Source: Bremerella cremea
GTDB taxonomy: Bacteria; Planctomycetota; Planctomycetia; Pirellulales; Pirellulaceae
Length of the DNA stretch: 64,000 nucleotides
Reading direction: 5' to 3'
Assembly (NCBI RefSeq): GCF_003335505.1
Contig: NZ_QPEX01000046.1
Coordinates: forward strand, 248,001-312,000
Part shown: one piece after another, positions 1 to 7,801 of the stretch
Layout of the letters: each line of letters begins with the position of its first letter
Position numbering within the stretch: position 1 is the stretch's first letter
Program-made: the position numbers and the translations under genes
Notes under the pieces: generated by a model
Told to the model about the DNA's origin: nothing
What the model saw: only the letters and a program-made list of their open reading frames with translations
The model's database searches: none

Positions 1-62
1 CTACGATTGGCAACGGAGCGATCATCGCTACCTATCCTTTCCTCTCCCAAGCGGCTTGACGG

Positions 63-947
63 ATGACTTTCGCTGAACAACCCACCCGAGAACTGTTGGC
101 TGAGCATGTGGCTAAACTAGCCGGCTCGATTGGGCCGCGCATTTTAGCTAAGCCTGAATCGATTGAAGCCACCGTCGCCTACATTCGAGATCAATGGGAA
201 AACATGGGCTACCAGGTGCGCGAGGAAGCGTACCAGGCCAGCGATGGACCGGCCAAAAACCTGATTGTTGAAATCTCCGGCAAACACCCTAGCTCGAAGG
301 TAATCGTGCTCGGGGCTCACTACGATACCGTCGCGCAGTCCCCAGGAGCGGACGATAACGCCTCGGCCGTAGCCGTCCTGCTGGAGGCCAGTCGTTTACT
401 GAAAAACCAAACGCCGCGGCACACCATGCGGTTCGTAGCGTTTGCCTGCGAAGAGGCTCCCTACATGAGCCTCGATTCGATGGGGAGCCAACATCACGCC
501 CGCCAAGCGAAACAACGGAACGAACAAATTCAGATGCTGTGTTTAGAAATGGTAGGCTACTTCCGCGACGAACCGAACTCGCAGAAAGTTCCTCCCACGA
601 TTCCCAAGTTTCTTCACCGACTCTTCCCTCAGAAAGGCAACTTCCTTGCAGCGGTCGGCAACTTAGCTTCCTGGCGATTGAACTGGGCATTTCGTCGTGG
701 CTTCAAGCAAGCAACTAAGCTGCGGCTGTTTTCCATCAACTTGCCCGAGAAAGTCCAAGAGATTCGCCGGAGCGACAACAGTTCGTTCTGGGACCAAGGG
801 TACCCAGCCCTGATGCTGACCGACACCAGTTTCTTGCGAAACCCGCACTACCATCAACCGAGCGACACACCAGAGACGCTCGACTACGACCGTATGACTC
901 AAGTGGCCTTGGGGGTTGTCGGTGCGATGCGACGCATGAGCAAGTAG
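63..947 (+). CDS. M28 family zinc aminopeptidase-like protein
   Basis: A 294-residue metallopeptidase of the M28 family, which uses two zinc ions to remove N-terminal residues from peptides. The expected ligand motifs are visible in order: HYD (H86, D88), GADDN (D97/D98), an EE pair (E130/E131), an acidic residue in LEMVGY (E162, often Asp in the family) and a C-terminal HYHQPSD histidine. There is no signal peptide, so a cytoplasmic location is inferred. The start is the first ATG, three bases after a stop codon in another frame at 57-59, so an upstream gene ending at the window edge may be co-transcribed. The substrate cannot be read from the sequence. Confidence 0.88.
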   Translation: MTFAEQPTRELLAEHVAKLAGSIGPRILAKPESIEATVAYIRDQWENMGYQVREEAYQASDGPAKNLIVEISGKHPSSKVIVLGAHYDTVAQSPGADDNASAVAVLLEASRLLKNQTPRHTMRFVAFACEEAPYMSLDSMGSQHHARQAKQRNEQIQMLCLEMVGYFRDEPNSQKVPPTIPKFLHRLFPQKGNFLAAVGNLASWRLNWAFRRGFKQATKLRLFSINLPEKVQEIRRSDNSSFWDQGYPALMLTDTSFLRNPHYHQPSDTPETLDYDRMTQVALGVVGAMRRMSK

Positions 948-956
948 CTTGTGCGG

Positions 957-1361
957 CTAGTCGATCCGACTGCGCACATCTTCGACCGTCGCCAACCACT
1001 TGTCGAAGTCGTCCGTCTCTTGCCACGCCCGCTTCAAGTCACATTCGTCCGAAACGATTCGCTGCAACGCCTGTTTGGCCAGAGGCACAAGAGGTGCAAT
1101 CGGCAAATGCTTGTGTTGGCTCACCCAAGCAGAAAGATCGTCGAGCGGGGCTTCTTGCAACCCAGGTCGACCTCGCAAATGGGCGATTGCTTCACAGGCC
1201 GCCAATGCCTCACTCGCACTGTACGAATCGATGAAGTCGCCAGACTCAACCACACTTTGCAGTGGGGCCTGAATCGGCGACAAATCGTCGCTAGCAAATA
1301 GTTCCACCTGCCAATCGCAAGCAGCATCATTATCAAAGATTTCGTATCCCCAGGCACCCAT
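957..1361 (-). CDS. DUF4259 domain protein
   Basis: A 134-residue cytosolic protein beginning MGAWGYEIFDND, the characteristic opening of the DUF4259 family, with the typical alternation of short helices. The family has no established biochemical role. The ATG at 1361 was chosen over an upstream in-frame start at 1403 because it begins exactly at the family motif and is preceded by a strong ATAGGAGG ribosome site. It lies tail to tail with the M28 peptidase, 9 bp away. About 90-115 bp upstream are two direct copies of GGAATAATTC, which may be regulatory. Confidence 0.75.
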   Translation of the reverse strand: MGAWGYEIFDNDAACDWQVELFASDDLSPIQAPLQSVVESGDFIDSYSASEALAACEAIAHLRGRPGLQEAPLDDLSAWVSQHKHLPIAPLVPLAKQALQRIVSDECDLKRAWQETDDFDKWLATVEDVRSRID

Positions 1362-1446
1362 CGCACAAGGGCCTCCTATCGTATTGGCAAAGCACCGAAC
1401 CAAAATACGATCTCATTGCAATTTGCACAATGCGGGTAGAAGATTG

Positions 1447-1478
1447 GGAATAATTCTTTGCGCATTTTGGAATAATTC
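1447..1478. repeat. Two direct GGAATAATTC copies upstream of the DUF4259 gene
   Basis: Identical 10-base words GGAATAATTC lie at 1447-1456 and 1469-1478, 22 bp apart, about two helical turns, in the gap between the sulfatase and DUF4259 genes. The spacing suits a protein-binding site, but no function is shown. Confidence 0.35.
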
Positions 1479-1606
1479 GTAGTCAATGGAGACAGACTTC
1501 TATCGCGACTACGGCAAAGATAACGAATACAGCGATCACCCCCCTCCTGCCGAACGGCACTACGCTGGGCACTACCAATCCACCCACCAGGCAAAGCACC
1601 GCTGCG

Positions 1607-2911
1607 TCAAAAAGAGTCGCCGCTCCCGCGCTGAGCCTCCATTAATTGGATGTGTGCTTGTTTTTGCTGCGAATTGTAAGGAGGCGAAATTACTGACGCT
1701 TTCGGTTGACCAATTTCAACCACCGGACGAAGTTGCCCCTGCCACGTCAGAATAAAATCTCGATTCCGGAGGTAACGCAGTTGCTTGTCTTGCACATGAA
1801 TCCACTCGCGTGGGCTACCAGGCTCGCTGCGTAACTGGGGCAAAAAACTGTGTCCGTCAATCGGCTTAGAGGGCAACGGTGCCCCAGTTAGTTCCACCAA
1901 TGTTGGCAACAGATCGGAAAGATCGATCAAATCGTCGTTCACCTTGCCAGCAGCGATCACCCCTGGCCAATTCGCAATCAATGGAACCCTTGTTCCCGCG
2001 TCGGTCATCGTTCCCTTTCCGCCAGGCACGTTGCGTGTCACGGTTCCGTTGCTCCAACGAGAGACAACCCGACGATCGGTTCCATTATCGGCGACAAACA
2101 GAACCAACGTGTTCTCACGCAGCTTTAGTTCTTCCAATGTCGCCACCAGTTGCCCCACTTGTTTGTCGAGATACGCGACCATGTCAGGCATGTACTTCCG
2201 ATCACCATCGCCGGTGGCCGGTTGCAAATCGTCTTTGCTATCGGGGGTTGGCTCCCACGGATAATGGGGCAACAGGGCCGTGTAATATACGAGAAACGGC
2301 TGGTCCTGATGCCGTCGCATAAAGTCGCACAGAAAAGCCACATTCACATCAGGACCATACTTCCCTTTAAGCTCTGTCTGCAGCACCTTTCCGTTTTGTC
2401 GCATGGTGGGGTCGGCGTAGCGAGATGTCTTTTTTCCTTCATGAAAGATTTGCCACATTTGATACTCATCGAATCCATGTGCCGGAACCGTATCGCGCTC
2501 GTGCAGAAAACTGACTTGCCATTTTCCAGCGATCGCCGTGGCATAGCCAGCTTGTTTCAGCAAGGTGGCGAAACTGGTTTCTTGAGTCGGGTCGAGGAAC
2601 TCGCGATGGTTCTCAGGCTGATAGATAACGCGTTTGATACCGTTACGAAAAGGATAACGGCCTGTCAGCAGTTGAGCTCGGGAAGGGGAACAAAGGGGAT
2701 TCGAGAAACAATGTGTGAACCGCATTCCCTTCTCTGCCAAGGCATCGATATTGGGCGTCTGATACGAAAGCCCACCGTACGCTTGGACACCCTCTAAGCC
2801 GAGGTCATCCGCGACAATCACCACAACGTTTGGCAGCCGCTCGGCAGCTTGACCAGGCAAAACGAGCACCGCCCAAACAAGCAAGGCCAGCACGGTTGAC
2901 ACTCGCAACAT
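1607..2911 (-). CDS. Secreted sulfatase (arylsulfatase family, formylglycine type)
   Basis: A 434-residue type I sulfatase that hydrolyses sulfate esters, in planctomycetes usually on sulfated algal polysaccharides. A signal peptide (about residues 1-23) precedes the N-terminal metal motif VADDLG (D35, D36). The signature CSPSRAQLLTGRYP has the cysteine (C74) that is converted to formylglycine and the paired arginine (R78). ATG 2911 is preferred to an in-frame start at 2953 because it opens the signal peptide and follows GGAG. It is divergent from the sugar dehydrogenase/cytochrome gene, sharing a gap of about 210 bp, which suggests co-regulated glycan use. The specific glycan is unknown. At 434 residues it is at the short end for the family. 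Confidence 0.92.
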   Translation of the reverse strand: MLRVSTVLALLVWAVLVLPGQAAERLPNVVVIVADDLGLEGVQAYGGLSYQTPNIDALAEKGMRFTHCFSNPLCSPSRAQLLTGRYPFRNGIKRVIYQPENHREFLDPTQETSFATLLKQAGYATAIAGKWQVSFLHERDTVPAHGFDEYQMWQIFHEGKKTSRYADPTMRQNGKVLQTELKGKYGPDVNVAFLCDFMRRHQDQPFLVYYTALLPHYPWEPTPDSKDDLQPATGDGDRKYMPDMVAYLDKQVGQLVATLEELKLRENTLVLFVADNGTDRRVVSRWSNGTVTRNVPGGKGTMTDAGTRVPLIANWPGVIAAGKVNDDLIDLSDLLPTLVELTGAPLPSKPIDGHSFLPQLRSEPGSPREWIHVQDKQLRYLRNRDFILTWQGQLRPVVEIGQPKASVISPPYNSQQKQAHIQLMEAQRGSGDSF

Positions 2912-3123
2912 GACAGAGAACTCCACAAACAAAGAGAAGTGCAGGGCACACAAAATCGATCACCTCGCTTCAGCTTAGTCCTTCATGCAACCAAAAGAAA
3001 CCGTTTCAATTCGGCTGATCGCAGAGTGGACGCCGGAAGAAAAACGAATTATCTTGAGGACATTGCTTTCCCGCCTCATTCCGCCCCCCTCGCCCAATCT
3101 GGGTTTCTTTTCAGGACGTTGCC

Positions 3124-5883
3124 ATGCGGATTTCGATTTTGCTGCATGCTTACTTAATGGTTACCGCAGGTTTAGTTTTCGCCTTCTTGGGCGTGGCGTC
3201 TCTCGCTGCTGCTGAACCACCGTTCAATGCTTCACGTTTGGAAGTAACCACACTAGCGACGGACCTAAAGCAGCCGATGGAATTGGCGATCGCTAACGAT
3301 GGACGAATCTTCTATATCGAAATCCAAGGTGCCCTGAAAGTCTTCGACCCGCACACGAACCAAACGACGCTGGTTGGCGAAGTGGAAGTTACCACCGCGC
3401 AAGAGAATGGGTTGATCGGCCTAGCCCTCGATCCGAATTTCGATCGCAATGGATGGGTGTATCTGCAGTATTCACCTCCGAACTTCGAAGGCCAACACGT
3501 CAGCCGCTTCACACTGGTAGACGGCAAACTCGACAACGCTTCCGAGAAGCGATTGCTGAAGTACGAGGAACAACGGAAAGATTGTTGCCATCACGCAGGC
3601 TCGCTTGAGTTTGGCCCAGATGGTTGCCTGTATATTGGCACCGGGGACAACACCAATCCGTTTGGCGATAGCCAGGGATATGCCCCGATCGACGAAAGAG
3701 AAGGCCGTTTCTTCTTCGATGCTCAAGCAACCGCCGCCAATACCAACGACCACAACGGCAAGGTCTTGCGAATTCGTCCGACGCCGGAAGGAACCGCCGA
3801 AATCCCAGCAGGGAATCTCTTTCCACCAGATAGCAACCAGGGCAAGCCAGAGATTTACGTCATGGGATGCCGCAATCCGTGGCGGATCAGCATCGATCAG
3901 AAAACCGGCTATTTATATTGGGGTGATGTCGGCCCTGATGCTGGAGGAGAAAGCCCCCGTGGACCTCGCGGTTATGACGAAGTCAATCAAGCTCGCCAGG
4001 CCGGCAACTTCGGCTGGCCTTATTTCATTGCCAACAATCTCCCCTACCATGACGTTGATTTGGCAACCGGCAAAGTCGGCGACAAATTTGATCCGGCGGC
4101 ACCGATCAACGAGTCGGTCAACAACACCGGCATGCGTGAATTACCGCCAGCGAACGAAGCATTCATCTTCTACCCTGCCGCCAATTCCGACACCTTTCCA
4201 GAACTAGGCTCTGGCGGCCGCACGGCATGCGCCGGCCCCGTTTACTACTACGATGCCGCTAACCCCAGCCAGACCAAGTTCCCACCGCATTTCGATCGCA
4301 CGCTGTTCATCTACGAATGGTCACGCCACTGGATCATGGCCGTCCACTTAACGGAAGACTCGCAGATTGCCAGCATCGAACCGTTCCTGCCTAACCATCG
4401 CTTCGTCCGCCCTGTCGATATGCAATTTGGCCCCGACGGAGCGTTATACCTGCTTGAATACGGCGAAACTTGGGGCGTAAACGACGACGCCAAACTGGTT
4501 CGCATCGATTATGTAAGAGGCAACCGCGCTCCTGTTGCCGTTGCTGCTACCGAGAACAACACTGGTCGCCAACCGCTGCCGGTGAAACTCTCTAGCGTCG
4601 GCTCCTTTGATAAAGATGGCGACACACTTACTTACCAGTGGCGTGCCTTTCGGGCTGGAGAAGAGCAGACTCAGCCTGTCATCCTATCTCAAGATGCCAA
4701 CCCGGAAGTTGTCTTCCAAGAACCTGGCGTCTTCCATGTGGAGCTGAAGGTCACCGATCCTACCGGCGCCACCGCGATCGCCTCGGTCCCGGTAATCGTT
4801 GGTAATGCTCGCCCCAGCGTGACGTTCATTTCACCGCAACCTGGCGATTTCTTCGACTCGCCAGCGCAGATTCACTACCAGTTGCAAGTCGACGACCAGG
4901 AGGACGGCACTTCGGATTTCGAAACGGCTGATGCCACCGGTGCCGCCGAAATCGACCTGGAAGCACCTCGTCGAACGGCCTTGAATTTAACCATCGGTAG
5001 CGGCAGTATTCCACGCGACGGCAAGCAGGATGTCAACGATTCCGATCCTGTGGGACTGCAATTGATGAAGAAAAGCGATTGCTTCAATTGCCACGCCGTC
5101 GACAGCGTCCGGGTCGGCCCGCCCTTTTTGAAAGTCGCCGAGAAGTATCGCGGGCAAGACCACGCTTTAGATGCTTCGATCAAGCGTGTCCGCGAAGGCT
5201 CGACCGGCATCTGGGGCAAGGTTCCGATGCTCCCCCATAGCCAGCATTCCCTCGACGAGATTCAAGAGATGGTTAGTTGGGTTTACTCGTTAGAACCGAA
5301 CAGCGCTGTCCGCGTATTCGATGGCCTGGTAGGGGACATCAAACTTACCCCTGAGGAAGTCGACAAGGCAGGCTACCTTCAACTGGAAGCAAACTACCGC
5401 GACCTTGGCGCCGGCGAAATACCTTCCCTGGTCGGCACTTCCCAGATCTATCTCCGCAAGAGAAAAGTCGAGGCCGAAGCAGCCGACGAGATCGGGGGCC
5501 CCCAAACGCTGGGTGGGCATAAAGCTTCTGGCGGAAATTTCCTTGGCGCCATCAACCACCAACACTTCGCCCGTTTCAACCAAATCCCCCTCGATCAAGT
5601 CGGTGCGATTACCTTCCGAGTCACATCGGCCGGGGCAGGGGGGCAAATCGAAGTTCATCTTGACGCAATCGATGGCCCTATCATCGCCACAGCTCAGGTC
5701 AACGTGAACGGTAGCTGGGAAGACTTCTACGACGTGACAGAAAAAATCGCACCACAAATGGGACGCCATGACATCTTTGTGGTGTTCAAGAACCCACAAA
5801 ACCAAGGTGGGCTGATGAACCTAGACAGCGTGACCTTCCAACCACCAGCTTACCTTACCGATATCAAAAACAGCTCGGAATGA
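3124..5883 (+). CDS. Secreted PQQ-type sugar dehydrogenase fused to PKD, cytochrome c and CBM6-like domains
   Basis: A 919-residue exported multidomain protein. After a signal peptide (about 1-30) comes a glucose/sorbosone dehydrogenase beta-propeller (about 40-460), the family that oxidises sugars with PQQ. A PKD-like Ig fold follows (about 465-560). Next is a single-heme cytochrome c with CFNCH (C653, C656, H657) and a likely axial Met in KVPMLPH (M702). The C-terminal region (about 775-910) resembles a CBM6-type carbohydrate-binding module. The arrangement suggests binding of a polysaccharide, oxidation of a sugar end and passage of electrons through the built-in heme. It is divergent from the sulfatase. 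Domain calls come from motifs; substrate and cofactor are inferred. Confidence 0.88.
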   Translation: MRISILLHAYLMVTAGLVFAFLGVASLAAAEPPFNASRLEVTTLATDLKQPMELAIANDGRIFYIEIQGALKVFDPHTNQTTLVGEVEVTTAQENGLIGLALDPNFDRNGWVYLQYSPPNFEGQHVSRFTLVDGKLDNASEKRLLKYEEQRKDCCHHAGSLEFGPDGCLYIGTGDNTNPFGDSQGYAPIDEREGRFFFDAQATAANTNDHNGKVLRIRPTPEGTAEIPAGNLFPPDSNQGKPEIYVMGCRNPWRISIDQKTGYLYWGDVGPDAGGESPRGPRGYDEVNQARQAGNFGWPYFIANNLPYHDVDLATGKVGDKFDPAAPINESVNNTGMRELPPANEAFIFYPAANSDTFPELGSGGRTACAGPVYYYDAANPSQTKFPPHFDRTLFIYEWSRHWIMAVHLTEDSQIASIEPFLPNHRFVRPVDMQFGPDGALYLLEYGETWGVNDDAKLVRIDYVRGNRAPVAVAATENNTGRQPLPVKLSSVGSFDKDGDTLTYQWRAFRAGEEQTQPVILSQDANPEVVFQEPGVFHVELKVTDPTGATAIASVPVIVGNARPSVTFISPQPGDFFDSPAQIHYQLQVDDQEDGTSDFETADATGAAEIDLEAPRRTALNLTIGSGSIPRDGKQDVNDSDPVGLQLMKKSDCFNCHAVDSVRVGPPFLKVAEKYRGQDHALDASIKRVREGSTGIWGKVPMLPHSQHSLDEIQEMVSWVYSLEPNSAVRVFDGLVGDIKLTPEEVDKAGYLQLEANYRDLGAGEIPSLVGTSQIYLRKRKVEAEAADEIGGPQTLGGHKASGGNFLGAINHQHFARFNQIPLDQVGAITFRVTSAGAGGQIEVHLDAIDGPIIATAQVNVNGSWEDFYDVTEKIAPQMGRHDIFVVFKNPQNQGGLMNLDSVTFQPPAYLTDIKNSSE

Positions 5884-5953
5884 TCGATGCATGATCGGCC
5901 GTTTTACCGAACTCTTCTGCCAAGCGGGCAGGCACACCCGCAATGTCAATAGC

Positions 5954-5974
5954 TATTATTTACTCAAAATAATA
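5954..5974. repeat. AT-rich inverted repeat upstream of DUF1559 gene
   Basis: TATTATTT and AAATAATA form a perfect 8-bp dyad around ACTCA. An outer pair, GTCAAT (5945-5950) and ATTGAC (5985-5990), encloses it. The structure sits just upstream of, and partly overlaps, a -35-like TTGACA, so it could be an operator for the DUF1559 gene. It has no T-run in the right place to be a terminator. Confidence 0.4.
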
Positions 5975-5985
5975 ACATTTAAACA

Positions 5986-6014
5986 TTGACACCGATCTAC
6001 TCTACGGCAATAAG
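5986..6014 (+). promoter_or_regulatory. Candidate sigma-70 promoter for DUF1559 gene
   Basis: TTGACA (5986-5991), a 17-bp spacer and AATAAG (6009-6014, four of six matches to TATAAT). Transcription would begin about 160 bp before the DUF1559 start codon, leaving a long leader. Confidence 0.4.
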
Positions 6015-6182
6015 TGTATATAGAGATCTCTGGCACTAACCCCACCTCTGTCAAAATCTCCGGCGAACTCCGTTTTCATCCTTGAAGCGTGTTTCCGAAT
6101 TACTTCGGATTTGATCGATTCGCCCCTTTTCCTTGCCTTTCCCACCCTTCTTTTGACTCCATCATTATTGGGAGAATTTCAC

Positions 6183-7226
6183 ATGCTCCGAGGTCCTACT
6201 TGCGCACAGTCAGAGCGCCAAGGTTTTACCCTTGTTGAGTTGCTGGTGGTCATTGCGATCATTGGCGTCTTGATTGCCTTATTACTTCCTGCTGTTCAAC
6301 AAGCTCGCGAAGCGGCTCGTCGGTCGCAATGCATTAACAACCTGAAACAGCTTGGCCTTGCCTCACACAATCGCCACGACACCTTTAAAGAATTTCCTGC
6401 TGCGTTGTACAACACCAACAACGGAAATGCAGGCAACAACGAACTCGATCAACTTGGCCCGAACTGGGTTGTTTTCTTGTTGCCCCAACTTGAGCAGAAC
6501 GCCCTTTACGAGCTATTCCAAGTGAACCCCAATGCGACAACAACTGCCACCATGTGGAACATGAACGCTACGGTGCCAACGAGCAATGGTAACACTTCTA
6601 ACACGACCCTCGCTCGTAGCCAAGAGATCCCCGGGCTTCTCTGTCCATCCGATCGGGGCAACAACTTGATGTACAACAGTACGGTCAGCAATGTGGGCAA
6701 CAACTGGGGACGCGGCAACTACGCAGCGAACGGTGGTTTTGGTGCATGGTGGGTTGATGGTGAAATGCGTACTCCCAACACTTATTCGAAGTCCATCAAC
6801 TCGGACGGAGCATTTACGGTGAACAAAGGACGCAATATGTCCGCATTCACCGATGGTACATCCAACTCGATCTTGATGGCTGAAGTTCGTATTGGCGAAA
6901 CGGCAACGGATCAGCGCGGTGTCTGGGCGATGGGCGTTGCTGGCTCTAGCGTGCTAAGCCTTTATTCTCAAGGCGACTGCTACGGCCCGAATGACAAGAA
7001 CGCGAATTCGGATGACGTTTACGATTGTCAAGACATGGCCAACGGTAAGGGTGGCTGCTGGGAGAATTGCCCCAGCACACAAGCCACAGCACGTTCGCTT
7101 CACCCAGGGGTTGTTAACGTTGTTTACGCCGATGGCAGTGTGAGCAGCATCCCTGATAGCGTAAGCCAACCGGTCTGGGCAATGATGGGCGCCATCCGCG
7201 ATGCCCAGGTCTTCGAGCGACCATAG
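6183..7226 (+). CDS. DUF1559 pseudopilin-like protein
   Basis: A 347-residue member of the DUF1559 family, greatly expanded in planctomycetes. It opens with a type IV prepilin-like segment, GFTLVELLVV, followed by a hydrophobic helix and QQAREAARR, so it should be processed by a prepilin peptidase and anchored in the membrane. The C-terminal H-x9-DG signature is present (HPGVVNVVYADG). Family members are surface or secretion-related with no defined activity. ATG 6183 was chosen over a start at 6111 because it follows TTGGGAGAA and gives the usual short pre-helix leader. A hairpin and a small lipoprotein gene follow on the same strand, a common planctomycete arrangement. Confidence 0.93.
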   Translation: MLRGPTCAQSERQGFTLVELLVVIAIIGVLIALLLPAVQQAREAARRSQCINNLKQLGLASHNRHDTFKEFPAALYNTNNGNAGNNELDQLGPNWVVFLLPQLEQNALYELFQVNPNATTTATMWNMNATVPTSNGNTSNTTLARSQEIPGLLCPSDRGNNLMYNSTVSNVGNNWGRGNYAANGGFGAWWVDGEMRTPNTYSKSINSDGAFTVNKGRNMSAFTDGTSNSILMAEVRIGETATDQRGVWAMGVAGSSVLSLYSQGDCYGPNDKNANSDDVYDCQDMANGKGGCWENCPSTQATARSLHPGVVNVVYADGSVSSIPDSVSQPVWAMMGAIRDAQVFERP

Positions 7227-7260
7227 CCCCTTCACGACGTCGTTGCTCTTCGTTTCTATG

Positions 7261-7288
7261 TGGCGAGCGGAGACTGTTCCGCTCGCCA
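7261..7288. terminator. Strong hairpin downstream of DUF1559 gene
   Basis: GGCGAGCGGA (7262-7271) pairs perfectly with TCCGCTCGCC (7278-7287) around GACTGT, and one more T-A pair closes it. No clear T-run follows, so it may be an RNA-processing or stability hairpin, or a weak terminator that lowers expression of the following lipoprotein gene. Confidence 0.5.
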
Positions 7289-7423
7289 AGTTCGTTTCAA
7301 TCAATGCCCAGAGCAAGCGTCTTCTTTCGAGGAGGCTTGGCTGATGTGCTACGTGCTGCTCTCTCTTGCCGCCGAGCACCAGCCCCTTTGGCTTGCGTTT
7401 TCCATTCTTGAAAGGTTCCTGAA

Positions 7424-7801
7424 GTGATTCTAAAGTTCGCAAATCTTGGAATCCTCGCCGCCGCCCTCTTTTTGATCGCTGGCTGCGAAAAGACTGATCC
7501 CCTGATCCAGGGAAAGCTCACCAATGACGGCCAAGCTCTTCAAGTTAGCGAAAAGGGAGATATTCAAGTTGAGTTCGTCCAAGACGGAACTGGACAGTCA
7601 TACCTGGCCAGTGTTAAACCAGATGGCAGCTACGAACTGACGGTTCCCCCTGGCGATTACAAAGTTGCCATCCAACAGCTCGACCCCTATCCCAACGTCG
7701 ACAAACTGAAGGGCAAATTCAGCCAGAAAAAGACTCCGATCAAAAAGAAGCTAGAGGGTGGCGAAACGTTCGATATTGAATTGAGCGAGTATGCCAAATA
7801 G
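7424..7801 (+). CDS. Small lipoprotein with carboxypeptidase-regulatory-like beta fold
   Basis: A 125-residue predicted lipoprotein starting at GTG, preceded by AAAGG. The signal peptide ends in LIAGC (lipidated Cys21). The mature part contains the KPDGSYELTVPPGDYKV pattern typical of carboxypeptidase-regulatory-like (transthyretin-like) domains, often found right after DUF1559 genes in planctomycetes. Its end overlaps the start of the HzsA-like gene by 11 bp, so the two are probably translationally coupled. No enzymatic role is evident. Confidence 0.82.
   Translation: MILKFANLGILAAALFLIAGCEKTDPLIQGKLTNDGQALQVSEKGDIQVEFVQDGTGQSYLASVKPDGSYELTVPPGDYKVAIQQLDPYPNVDKLKGKFSQKKTPIKKKLEGGETFDIELSEYAK

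Noticed and set aside
1..62. Possible tail of an upstream gene at the window edge
   Set aside because: Frames 2 and 3 both stay open to a stop near the peptidase start, and 20 or so residues are too few to name a gene or pick a frame.
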